Source: Planctomycetota bacterium (GTDB taxonomy: Bacteria; Planctomycetota; UBA1135; UBA2386). From it: a DNA stretch of 9,003 bases. Below, in pieces: positions 1 to 6,802 of the stretch. Made by a program: the position numbers and the translations under genes. Below the pieces are notes generated by a model. The model had not been told where the DNA came from. It saw only the letters and a program-made list of their open reading frames with translations, and made no database searches. Positions within the stretch are counted from its first letter, which is position 1. Every line of letters starts with the position of its first letter. The stretch spans positions 1 to 9,003 of the forward strand of contig JAGQQZ010000423.1 of assembly GCA_020425915.1 (NCBI GenBank). Direction: 5' to 3'.

Positions 1-2
1 AC

Positions 3-293
3 CACGCGGAGGCGATGGCTCGTGACCTCAACGGACGACTGAGGCGCGAATCCTGGCTCGTCAGCAAGAAGTTCGATCGCCTGAACCTGCAACTCGAGAT
101 CTACATGGCGCACAAGAACTACGTGCGACCGAGATTCAACGTCGACCGGAAGACGCCGGCGCAGTTCCTCGGCCTTTGGGATCGACGGGTCTCGCCAACC
201 GAACTGCTCGCGTGGCGACAGGATCTCGGACCGGCGACGCTCCATCCGTTCGTCGCGTCCGGCTGCACGCTGCTGAGCGATCGGGCTTCCTGA
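3..293 (+). CDS. C-terminal end of a probable DDE transposase/integrase (5' truncated)
   Basis: The frame is open to the left edge of the window (HAEAM precedes the first ATG at 15), so this is the tail of a longer gene and the ATG at 15 is probably internal. About 96 residues are visible. Segments such as SWLVSKKFDRLNLQLEIYM, KNYVRPRFN and TPAQFLGLWDRRVSP resemble the end of rve-type transposases, where a basic helix is followed by an aromatic-Asn-Tyr/Phe-Val-Arg-Pro motif and a T-P-A-Q motif. The catalytic DDE residues would lie upstream and cannot be seen. The TGA stop at 291-293 follows a plausible natural C-terminus. The exporter operon starts 74 bases downstream, and I could not identify a terminal inverted repeat in that gap. 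The assignment rests on remembered family style; a different phage-type integrase is possible. Confidence 0.5.
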   Translation, partial: HAEAMARDLNGRLRRESWLVSKKFDRLNLQLEIYMAHKNYVRPRFNVDRKTPAQFLGLWDRRVSPTELLAWRQDLGPATLHPFVASGCTLLSDRAS

Positions 294-367
294 TCACCCA
301 CACGGAAATAGGCCAGCTACGATTGTACTGCGCGCGACGCGGGGGCACGGCTACCTTGGTCCGCGGC

Positions 368-1258
368 ATGATCGAAGCCGAGGACCTGCGCAAGAGCTAC
401 GGCGACCTCCACGCCGTAAACGGCATCTCCCTGCGCATCGAGCGCGGCGAAGCGTTCGGCCTGCTCGGCCCGAACGGCGCAGGCAAGACGACGACGCTTC
501 ACATGCTCGCAGGCGCGATCCGCCCCGACAGCGGTAGCGTGTCGATCGACGGCGAACGCGATCCGACGCGCAGCGAGGTCCGCAACGCGATCGGCATCGC
601 CCCACAGGACCTCGCGATCTACGAGGAACTGACCGCCGAGGAGAACCTCCGGTTCTTCGCCAAGCTCTACGGCCTCGCTGGCTCGAGACTCGGCGATCGC
701 GTCGCCTGGGGACTCGAGTTCGCCGGGCTCACCGACCGACGCAAGGACCACGCCGGCAAGTTCTCCGGCGGGATGAAGCGGCGCCTCAACCTCGCCTGTG
801 CGCTCGTGCACGAACCGCGCGTGCTGTTCTGCGACGAGCCGACGGTCGGCGTCGACCCGCAGTCCCGCGCGCACATCTTCGACCGCATCGAGGAGGTCAA
901 GCGCGCGGGCTGCACGCTCGTCTACACGACGCACTACATGGAGGAGGCCCAGCGACTGTGCGACCGAGTCGCGATCGTCGACCGCGGCAAGGTGCTGGCC
1001 GACGACTCGGTCGATGCACTGATCCGCGAGTACGGCGGGCAGTCCGTCGTCGAGGCCGAGTTCACGAAGGTGCCCGACGACGCCACGAGTCTGCCCGGCG
1101 AGTTCGACGACACGACGCTCCGGATCCAGACCAGCGAGCCGTTCGCTGCGCTCGCCCGACTCGGCGACCGCGGTGCCGAGATTGCGCAACTCCGTGTCGA
1201 ACGACCCGATCTCGAACGCGTGTTCCTGCACCTGACCGGACGGAGGCTGCGCGACTGA
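368..1258 (+). CDS. ABC-2 type exporter, ATP-binding protein
   Basis: This 296-residue nucleotide-binding subunit hydrolyses ATP in the cytoplasm to drive an ABC-2 exporter. All motifs are intact: Walker A GPNGAGKT (about 34-41), Q-loop Gln80, signature FSGGMKRR (132-139), Walker B VLFCDEP (152-158), D-loop GVDP and switch His189 (TTHYMEEA). The C-terminal region of about 80 residues (roughly 217-296) and the ending LERVFLHLTGRRLRD match the DrrA/CcmA/NodI-like group, which exports drugs, lipids or polysaccharides. The ATG at 368 places the usual MIxAxxLxKxYG start at the N-terminus. No strong ribosome-binding site precedes it, and TTG at 356 is an in-frame alternative. A longer open frame back to 176 overlaps the transposase tail and is not credible. 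The stop overlaps the permease start (ATGA), so the two are almost certainly cotranslated. The substrate cannot be predicted. Confidence 0.95.
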   Translation: MIEAEDLRKSYGDLHAVNGISLRIERGEAFGLLGPNGAGKTTTLHMLAGAIRPDSGSVSIDGERDPTRSEVRNAIGIAPQDLAIYEELTAEENLRFFAKLYGLAGSRLGDRVAWGLEFAGLTDRRKDHAGKFSGGMKRRLNLACALVHEPRVLFCDEPTVGVDPQSRAHIFDRIEEVKRAGCTLVYTTHYMEEAQRLCDRVAIVDRGKVLADDSVDALIREYGGQSVVEAEFTKVPDDATSLPGEFDDTTLRIQTSEPFAALARLGDRGAEIAQLRVERPDLERVFLHLTGRRLRD

Positions 1259-2562
1259 TGCACGCGATCACGACGTTGGCGCGCAAGGACCTGACGCTGC
1301 TGTTCCGGGACAAGTTCGCGCTGTTCTGGATCTTCGCCTTCCCGCTCATGTACGCGCTGTTCTTCGGCGCGCTGTTCGCCGGCGACGACGACGGGGCGCG
1401 GAGCCAGATCGCGATCGTCGTCGTCGACGAGGCCGGCACCGACGAGTCGGCAGCACTCGCCGAACGCCTCGCCGGGCACGAGTCGCTCCGCGTCCTGACC
1501 GACGAGAACGGCGATTCGCTCGACGACGCCAAGACGCTCGTGCGCAAGGGAGACTGTGCGGCCTACGTGCGGATTCCCCCGGGCTTCGGCGGCTCACCGT
1601 TCCGGATGTTCGGCGGCGGCGATCCGAACGCGACCCCGATCGAGGTCGGCATCGACCCTTCGCGCGCGACCGAACGCGGGTTCCTGCAGGGGATCCTCAT
1701 GCAGACGATGTTCCGCGGCATCGCCGACGCGATCCTCGACAAGGAGAAGATGACGTCGGAGGTCGACCGGGCAATCGGCGAGATCGACAACGCCGAGGGG
1801 CTCGACGCGGTCCAAAGTGCGGTGCTGAAGACGTTCCTGAGTTCGCTGCGGTCGTTCGTCGGCGAGGTCGAGTTGGAGACGCTCGAGGCCGGTGGACCAG
1901 GCCAGGCGTTCGGTGACGGCCAGGTTTCATTCGTCGACGTGACGCGTGCCAGCGGCGCCACACCAGCCAACTCGTTCGAGATCACGTTCCCGTCGGCGAT
2001 CGTCTGGGGACTCATGGGCGTCGCCGTCAGCCTCGCGATCACCCTCGTCCGCGAGCGCACGCACGGCACGCTGCTGCGACTGCGGGTCGCGCCGATCTCG
2101 CGCGCGCAGCTGCTCGCCGGCAAGGCGCTCGGCTGCTTCGCGATGTGCATGATCGTGATCGCGTTCCTGATGGTGTTCGCGACTTTGGCGCTCGGTGTGC
2201 GCATCGCGAACCTGCCGCTCGCGGTGCTCGCGGCCTCGGCGATCGGCGTCTGCTTCACCGGGCTGATGATGACCGTGTCGGTCATGGGCAAGAGCGAGCC
2301 CGCGGTCGCCGGCGCGGCCTGGGGCGTGATGATGCCGTTCGCGATGGTCGGCGGCGGGATGATCCCGCTGATCGCGATGCCGCCATGGCTCGCGAGCGTC
2401 AGCAACGTGAGCCCGTTCAAGTGGGGCATCCTCGCGATGGAGGGCGCGGTCTGGCGCGGCTTCGACCTCGTCGACATGCTCCTCCCTTGCGGCATCCTCG
2501 TCGCGATCGGTGCCGTGTTCTTCGGCGTCGGCGTCGCCGTGTTCCGCCGCATCGACGGCTGA
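1258..2562 (+). CDS. ABC-2 type exporter, permease protein
   Basis: This 434-residue inner-membrane subunit pairs with the preceding ATPase. The topology is that of the ABC2_membrane_3/YhgE-like group: one transmembrane helix near the N-terminus (about 20-41), a large soluble extracytoplasmic loop of roughly 200 residues (about 42-241), then five helices near 243-264, 292-312, 320-342, 348-372 and 406-430. The conserved cytoplasmic segment RERTHGTLLRLRVAPI (265-280) is the family's characteristic E-R-x-x-G-T-L-x-x-L-x-x-x-P loop that contacts the ATPase. The late segment PPWLASVSNVSPFKW, with its Pro-Phe-Lys-Trp turn, is also typical. The loop contains a Gly/Pro-rich patch (GFGGSPFRMFGGGDPN) of no obvious meaning. 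The ATG start lies inside the stop of the upstream gene, and the methyltransferase begins one base after its TGA. A single ATPase and permease pair implies a homodimeric transporter. Confidence 0.93.
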   Translation: MHAITTLARKDLTLLFRDKFALFWIFAFPLMYALFFGALFAGDDDGARSQIAIVVVDEAGTDESAALAERLAGHESLRVLTDENGDSLDDAKTLVRKGDCAAYVRIPPGFGGSPFRMFGGGDPNATPIEVGIDPSRATERGFLQGILMQTMFRGIADAILDKEKMTSEVDRAIGEIDNAEGLDAVQSAVLKTFLSSLRSFVGEVELETLEAGGPGQAFGDGQVSFVDVTRASGATPANSFEITFPSAIVWGLMGVAVSLAITLVRERTHGTLLRLRVAPISRAQLLAGKALGCFAMCMIVIAFLMVFATLALGVRIANLPLAVLAASAIGVCFTGLMMTVSVMGKSEPAVAGAAWGVMMPFAMVGGGMIPLIAMPPWLASVSNVSPFKWGILAMEGAVWRGFDLVDMLLPCGILVAIGAVFFGVGVAVFRRIDG

Positions 2563-2563
2563 G

Positions 2564-3460
2564 ATGGTCGACTCCGAGAATCGCATCGTCCTCGCCGACA
2601 ACCTCGCGGTCCTACCCGAGGTCGCGGACGCCAGCGTCGACCTCGTCTACATCGACCCGCCGTTCAACACGGGCAAGACGCAGCGCCGCACGCGCACGCG
2701 CGCCGTGCGGGACGCGAGTGGCGGCCACACCGGCTTCCACGGCGCGCGCTATCGCAAGGTCGAACTCGGCGAGTCGCGCTACACCGACCGCTTCGACGAC
2801 TTCCAGGCGTTCCTGCGCCCGCGGCTAGAACACGCCCATCGGATCCTCGCGCCGCACGGCAGCTTCTTCCTGCACATCGACTACCGCGAGGCGCACTACT
2901 GCAAGGTCGCGCTCGACGAGGTGTTCGGCCGTGCGTCGTTCCTCAACGAGATCGTGTGGGCCTACGACTACGGTGCGCGCAGCAAGAAGCGGTGGTCGTC
3001 GAAGCACGACACGATCTTCTGGTACGCGAAGGACCCGAAGCGCTACACGTTCGACTTCGAGGCGATGGATCGGATCCCGTACATGGCACCGGGGCTCGTG
3101 ACACCCGAGAAGGCCGCGCGCGGCAAGACGCCGACCGACGTCTGGTGGCACACGATCGTCAGCCCGACCGGCCGTGAGCGGACCGGCTACGCGACGCAGA
3201 AGCCACTCGGCGTGCTCGAACGGATCGTCAAGGTCCACTCCCGGCCGGGCGACCTCGTCGTCGACTTCTTCGCGGGGAGCGGCACGACCGGCGAGGCGGC
3301 CGCCGCACACGACCGGCGCTTCCTGCTCGTCGACTCGAACCCGGACGCGGTTCGGATCATGGCGAAGCGACTCGCTCGCTTCCGGCCCGCGCTGGTCGGC
3401 TGTGAGGACGTGAGCCTCACGACCGACGCAGCGCAGACCGACGAAGCGTCCGGCTACTGA
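2564..3460 (+). CDS. Solitary site-specific DNA methyltransferase (N6-adenine or N4-cytosine, beta class)
   Basis: This 298-residue enzyme transfers a methyl group from S-adenosylmethionine to an exocyclic amino group of a base in DNA. Motif order shows the beta class: the catalytic motif IV DPPFNTG (31-37) comes first, and the AdoMet-binding motif I FAGSGTTG (236-243) comes near the C-terminus, preceded by TQKP (211-214) and followed by LLVDSNP. The middle region (about 128-205: WAYDYGARSKKRW, KHDTIFWYAKDP, TPTDVWWHTI) probably contributes to target recognition. The DPPFNTG motif fits an adenine enzyme, but the target base and site cannot be read from sequence. The ATG follows the permease stop by one base, so expression is probably coupled to the exporter. 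No restriction endonuclease or specificity subunit is nearby, so it appears to be an orphan. Its 3' end overlaps the convergent M56 gene by 7 bp. From memory, similar solitary enzymes occur in Actinobacteria. Confidence 0.93.
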   Translation: MVDSENRIVLADNLAVLPEVADASVDLVYIDPPFNTGKTQRRTRTRAVRDASGGHTGFHGARYRKVELGESRYTDRFDDFQAFLRPRLEHAHRILAPHGSFFLHIDYREAHYCKVALDEVFGRASFLNEIVWAYDYGARSKKRWSSKHDTIFWYAKDPKRYTFDFEAMDRIPYMAPGLVTPEKAARGKTPTDVWWHTIVSPTGRERTGYATQKPLGVLERIVKVHSRPGDLVVDFFAGSGTTGEAAAAHDRRFLLVDSNPDAVRIMAKRLARFRPALVGCEDVSLTTDAAQTDEASGY

Positions 3461-5322
3461 TCGTAGATCGCGCGGCGAAGGCGCGAGATCGGACGCGGCG
3501 CGGGCTTCTGCGCGGGCGGCGGGGCATCGACCGCCTTGGGCGGGGTCACGATGACCCTCTCGATGCGTTCCGGCTTCGCGGCGCGCTTCGTCGGCGGCTT
3601 CGGCCCGGCCGTCTGACGCTCGTAGCGAATCGACTCGCCACCGATCTCGATGACGCCGGAACTCGGCATCCCGTCGAGGTCGATGACCTGCGTCTTTCCC
3701 TGGCTCCGGATCACGGCCTGCCCGCGTTGCGTGGGCACGCCGGCTACACCCTTGCCGCCCGAGACCGACACGCCCTGTCGCGATCGGATCACGACGGCGC
3801 GCGGTGCGCGCTCGTTCGACTCTCCGTGCCCGGCCGACGGCTCCGGCGCCTCCTCGACGATCTCGACGAACGTCCCACCGGTCGCTTCGGGCGCCGTCTC
3901 GACGCGCTTGCGGACGTGTACGCGGTGCGGGATCGCGGGCGAATCCGTGACGTCCTCGAGGATCTCGATGACTTCCGCGACCTCCGCGACTTCTCCGACG
4001 GCGACCTCCTCCGTCTCCTGGATCGCGTCCGTCACGTCGTCGAGCACGATGACGCGCCCGGACGTCGGCGCGTTCGCGACTCCTTCGGCTTCCGGACCGC
4101 TGACGATGATCCCGCCACGGAACCGCTGCGTCCCGCGCTTCGTGCCGGCATCGGCACGTCGATAGGCCTCGATCTCGCGCAAGAGCTCGGCCTGCCGTTG
4201 CTGCAGTCGCTCGAGGCGACGCTGCAGACGTTGCAGTTCACGCTCGTCCTCCGCGCGCTTGCCGGGGTCCTGCATCGCGACGCCGGTCGTCGCGCTCGCC
4301 TCGAGCCGCGCGGTCGGCAGGACGATCCCCGCCACGGTCAACGCGAACACGCCGAGCACGACGCGTTGGAAGCGGCTCGTTCGCCGCGGTCTCTCGATGA
4401 TGTTCATCAGTCTCCTCCTGATCGCAGACTTCTCGTCGAACATCGCCATCGCGCCGGCCGGTCCGCGCACACCGCGCGCCCGCGCCCACTCGACGACGGA
4501 AAGGAACCCCTCGCCGCACTCCTTGCGACGTGCGCCACTCGCGGCGAGCGCCGCCTCGTCGCACGCAAACTCGCGCTGCTCGTCGATCAGCCGGTTCGTC
4601 CACCAGACCAGCGGGTGGAAGAACAGCCCGATCTGGACGAGACGTTGCGCGAACGACACGAGCACGTCGCCGCGGCGCACGTGCGCCAGCTCGTGGAGCA
4701 ACACCCACCGCAACGCGACCGTCGGGATCGCGTCGTTGAGTCCACGCGGGAGCAACACGAACGGACGGACGATGCCGCCGGTCGCCGGCGACTCGACCGC
4801 ATCGGTGACGAGCCAGCGCACCCGCCGGCGCACACCCGCAATGCGCGCAAGATCCGCGAGGTCGAGGCCGAACTCGCCACGGCGCACCGGCCGCGCGGCC
4901 CGCACGATGCCGGCGAGCCGCCATTGCCCGAGGCCGAATCGCACGAGCAGCCCGGTGACCACGACGATCCAGCCGACGAACAGCCACGCCACGGTCGTCA
5001 TCGCGACCGGTTCGGCCGGCGACGCGACCACGAACAGCGGCTGCAGCGCCACCGGCGTGGACTCGATCGGCGGGTGCGCGCCCCACGTCGCCGGCGACAA
5101 CCATGCGAGCCAAGTCGGGCCGGCGAACGAGATCGGGCTCACCATCTTCAGCAGCACGACTGCGAACAGCGCGTACGCGACGCGGACCGAGATCCAACGC
5201 CGCGTCAGCCACCACAGCCCGGTCACGAGGACGAACGCGACGCTGCCATCGGTCAGAGCGCGGGTCACGAAGCCCTGCCAGCCGGCCGAAGCGGTCGACA
5301 TCCAGTCGATCCAACCATCCAT
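3454..5322 (-). CDS. M56 (BlaR1/MecR1-like) zinc metallopeptidase with a coiled-coil and low-complexity C-terminal extension
   Basis: This 622-residue membrane protease is expected to inactivate the BlaI-type repressor encoded just upstream. Hydrophobic helices lie at about 26-43, 46-66 and 108-128. The zinc site HELAH is at 210-214, and REFACDE (250-256) supplies the probable third ligand Glu251. A further helix (about 320-338) would place the remainder outside the cytoplasm. In classical BlaR1 this remainder is a penicillin-binding sensor. Here, residues 356-390 form a heptad-rich coiled coil (RELQRLQRRLERLQQRQ), then come an acidic Val/Glu-rich stretch and a Pro/Lys/Arg-rich tail. I see no Ser-x-x-Lys sensor fold. 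The ATG at 5322 overlaps the blaI stop (TGATG); the GTG one codon upstream is less likely. The stop is TAG. The protease assignment is firm; the signal sensed is unknown and need not be a beta-lactam. Confidence 0.92.
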   Translation of the reverse strand: MDGWIDWMSTASAGWQGFVTRALTDGSVAFVLVTGLWWLTRRWISVRVAYALFAVVLLKMVSPISFAGPTWLAWLSPATWGAHPPIESTPVALQPLFVVASPAEPVAMTTVAWLFVGWIVVVTGLLVRFGLGQWRLAGIVRAARPVRRGEFGLDLADLARIAGVRRRVRWLVTDAVESPATGGIVRPFVLLPRGLNDAIPTVALRWVLLHELAHVRRGDVLVSFAQRLVQIGLFFHPLVWWTNRLIDEQREFACDEAALAASGARRKECGEGFLSVVEWARARGVRGPAGAMAMFDEKSAIRRRLMNIIERPRRTSRFQRVVLGVFALTVAGIVLPTARLEASATTGVAMQDPGKRAEDERELQRLQRRLERLQQRQAELLREIEAYRRADAGTKRGTQRFRGGIIVSGPEAEGVANAPTSGRVIVLDDVTDAIQETEEVAVGEVAEVAEVIEILEDVTDSPAIPHRVHVRKRVETAPEATGGTFVEIVEEAPEPSAGHGESNERAPRAVVIRSRQGVSVSGGKGVAGVPTQRGQAVIRSQGKTQVIDLDGMPSSGVIEIGGESIRYERQTAGPKPPTKRAAKPERIERVIVTPPKAVDAPPPAQKPAPRPISRLRRAIYDQ

Positions 5323-5714
5323 CACGCTTCGTCCTCCTCGTCCGCGGCCTGATCCAGCAGGGTGCGCAGCTCGTCGACCTCGTCCACGCTCAACTTGCTC
5401 TTCTTGACCATGTAGGCGAGGAGCGGCGCCGTCGTGCCGTCGAGCGCGTTGTCGAGGAGCTTGTCGGCGGCATCGCAGAGCGAACGCAGTGCCGACGTGG
5501 TCGGCTCGTAGAGGAAGCTGTTGCCGACCCGAGTCGTCTCGAGGTGCCCCTTCTCGACGAGTCGGCGCAGGTGGGTCTTCACGGTGCTGACCGACATGCC
5601 GTGCGCCGATCCAGCGGCCTCATAGACGTCGCGCGCGGCACAGCGCTCGAGGCGCCAGACGATCTTCATGACCTTCCACTCGGCGGGGGTCAGGGACTCG
5701 GGACGTCGCGGCAT
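5322..5714 (-). CDS. blaI: BlaI/MecI-family transcriptional repressor
   Basis: This 130-residue winged-helix repressor (Penicillinase_R family) is expected to bind its own promoter as a dimer and to be cleaved or released through the M56 protease. The N-terminal LTPAEWKVMKIVW (8-20) is the hallmark of the family, and MSVSTVKTHLRRLVEKGHL (40-58) is the recognition helix with its flank. The C-terminal half is the helical dimerisation region, where family members are cleaved. I chose the ATG at 5714 because TGAGG lies nine bases upstream; a TTG at 5729 would extend the protein by five residues. The stop overlaps the M56 start, which indicates one operon. In Planctomycetota such pairs are numerous and not tied to beta-lactamase, and none is encoded here. 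The symbol denotes the family, not proven orthology. Confidence 0.93.
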   Translation of the reverse strand: MPRRPESLTPAEWKVMKIVWRLERCAARDVYEAAGSAHGMSVSTVKTHLRRLVEKGHLETTRVGNSFLYEPTTSALRSLCDAADKLLDNALDGTTAPLLAYMVKKSKLSVDEVDELRTLLDQAADEEDEA

Positions 5715-5750
5715 CGGAACAGGCCTCAAGGGTCAGGGGCTCGATCGAAC

Positions 5751-5787
5751 GTTTACATTCTTAGACGTTCGTCTATCGCATGTCAAC
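5751..5787. promoter_or_regulatory. Predicted BlaI operator: nested inverted repeats in the promoter spacer
   Basis: TAGACG-TT-CGTCTA (5762-5775) is a perfect 6+6 inverted repeat with a two-base centre. It lies almost exactly between the predicted -35 and -10 boxes of the blaI promoter. Outer arms GTTTACAT (5751-5758) and ATGTCAAC (5780-5787) form a second inverted repeat with one mismatch, centred half a base away. Known BlaI/MecI operators are dyads built on ACA/TGT half-sites within or beside the promoter. The outer arms carry ACAT/ATGT, so the layout fits autorepression. The inner half-sites differ from the staphylococcal consensus. Confidence 0.55.
5757..5786 (-). promoter_or_regulatory. 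Predicted sigma70-type promoter of the blaI-M56 operon
   Basis: Read on the minus strand, a perfect TTGACA -35 box (5786-5781) is followed after 18 bases by AAGAAT (5762-5757), which matches four of the six -10 consensus bases. TAAGAA with a 17-base spacer is the alternative. Transcription would start near 5750, giving a leader of about 36 bases before the blaI ATG at 5714. This AT-richer island stands out from its GC-rich surroundings. The prediction is from sequence only. Confidence 0.6.
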
Positions 5788-5841
5788 CCCATGGTTGCGA
5801 GTCCTCCGAGCCAAGCACGACGGCGCCGGCGATCGGATAGG

Positions 5842-6798
5842 ATGCGGTCCATGCTCCTTCACTCCCCGCTCGTGATCGTGACCGCGCTCGTGACGAACGC
5901 GGTCCTCTCGGCCCAGTTGGACGTGACGGCGACCGCCAACGAGTTTCGGGCGACCGGAGTGTTCGTCGACGAACTCGCTGCGGGGACGGTCCTGATCCCC
6001 GGCACGGTCGTGTCCGGGACCGGCGCTTCGGCGGGTCTGACCAATCGCACCGCGTGGGGCACCTCGGACCCGACCTCGCCGACGTTCTTCCAGATGAACC
6101 TCGGGGTCACGTCGCTCGATCCCCTCAACTCCTGGTCCGGCCCGTTCGGCCACGATGCGGATGTCGACATCGCACTGAGTGCGGCGACTCCGACGCCGAT
6201 CCACGTCTCGATCGACTTCTTCGGCTCCGCGCGGAACGGCACGTTCACCGGGTCGCTGACGATTCCAGGAGTCGGCACGGTGATGCCGGGTGATCCGACG
6301 TTCGCGTTCGACGCCATCCTCGACAGCACGCCCTGGATCCTGAACGCGACGATCCACGCGACCAGCATCGGTTCGACGACGACGATCCCGCCGACTTCGC
6401 TGCAGATCCTCGGCGCGTGCTCGATCACGATCGTGCCGCGTGTCCATGCGACGACGTTCGGCTCGGCCTGCAATGGCGCGACGATGACCTACGAGTCGAC
6501 GCTGAACACGCCTCCGACCGTGACGATCGCCGATCCCGCCGCGACGTTCGGCATCCTGTACATCGCGACCCAGCAACTCACTCCGCCGCTCCCGCTGAAC
6601 GCGATCCTGCCGTTCCCGACGTGGACGTGTCCGCTCCGCGTCGACAACGTCCTCGTCGCGATCCCGATCGCGGTCGGCCCGCCTAGCCAACAGTTCTCGT
6701 TCGGGTTCCTGACGCCCCCTGGCACGTTCACGATGCAGGCCCTCACGGCGGCCGGCACGGTCGTCAACTCGACGAACGGACTCGAGTTCGTTCGCTGA
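5842..6798 (+). CDS. Secreted protein of unknown function with a planctomycete-type C-terminal module
   Basis: I do not recognise a function. The product is about 318 residues. It starts with a probable Sec signal peptide (basic MRS, then the hydrophobic LVIVTALVTNAVLSA, with cleavage likely after LSA). The mature part is rich in Thr, Ser, Pro and Ile, poor in charge and probably all beta. The region of residues 22-200 contains segments such as VSIDFFGSARNGTFTGSLTI that look like an adhesin or lectin-like sandwich. The last 115 residues (FGSACNG at 206-212, then PLPLNAILPFPTW, WTCPLRVDNVLV and a final NGLEFVR) resemble a C-terminal module I recall on many secreted planctomycete proteins, with a Cys near each end of its first half. 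The ATG at 5842 gives a charged n-region; the ATG at 5851 has AGGA eight bases upstream and is equally possible. The open frame upstream to 5668 overlaps blaI and lacks a signal. The gene is divergent from blaI. Confidence 0.8.
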   Translation: MRSMLLHSPLVIVTALVTNAVLSAQLDVTATANEFRATGVFVDELAAGTVLIPGTVVSGTGASAGLTNRTAWGTSDPTSPTFFQMNLGVTSLDPLNSWSGPFGHDADVDIALSAATPTPIHVSIDFFGSARNGTFTGSLTIPGVGTVMPGDPTFAFDAILDSTPWILNATIHATSIGSTTTIPPTSLQILGACSITIVPRVHATTFGSACNGATMTYESTLNTPPTVTIADPAATFGILYIATQQLTPPLPLNAILPFPTWTCPLRVDNVLVAIPIAVGPPSQQFSFGFLTPPGTFTMQALTAAGTVVNSTNGLEFVR

Positions 6799-6802
6799 CG
6801 TC

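Noticed and set aside
318..323. TACGAT as a -10 box for the exporter operon
   Set aside because: No acceptable -35 box lies 16-18 bases upstream, so the match is not distinguishable from chance.
176..367. Upstream extension of the ATPase gene to 176
   Set aside because: It would overlap the transposase tail and add 64 residues not found in this family. The ATG at 368 fits the family start.
693..700. GCGATCGC palindrome (HIP1-like) and frequent GATC sites as a genome signal or methyltransferase target
   Set aside because: Ala-Ile and Asp-Arg codon pairs in GC-rich genes create these often, and enrichment cannot be judged without a genome-wide count.
317..1231. Minus-strand open frame of 304 codons opposite the ABC ATPase
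   Set aside because: Its composition is typical of an antisense frame, and the plus strand has every ABC motif intact.
3466..3490. Hairpin after the methyltransferase stop as a terminator
   Set aside because: The arms around GATCGCGC and GCGCGAGATC need a two-base bulge, have no T-tract and lie in M56 coding sequence.
3727..5352. Long open frame of 541 codons on the plus strand opposite the M56 gene
   Set aside because: It is antisense to a clear M56 protease, is dominated by Arg, His, Asp and Pro, and has no domain-like pattern. It is a GC-driven shadow frame.
5668..5841. Upstream extension of the secreted-protein gene into blaI
   Set aside because: It overlaps the blaI start and promoter and would bury the signal peptide behind 58 charged residues.
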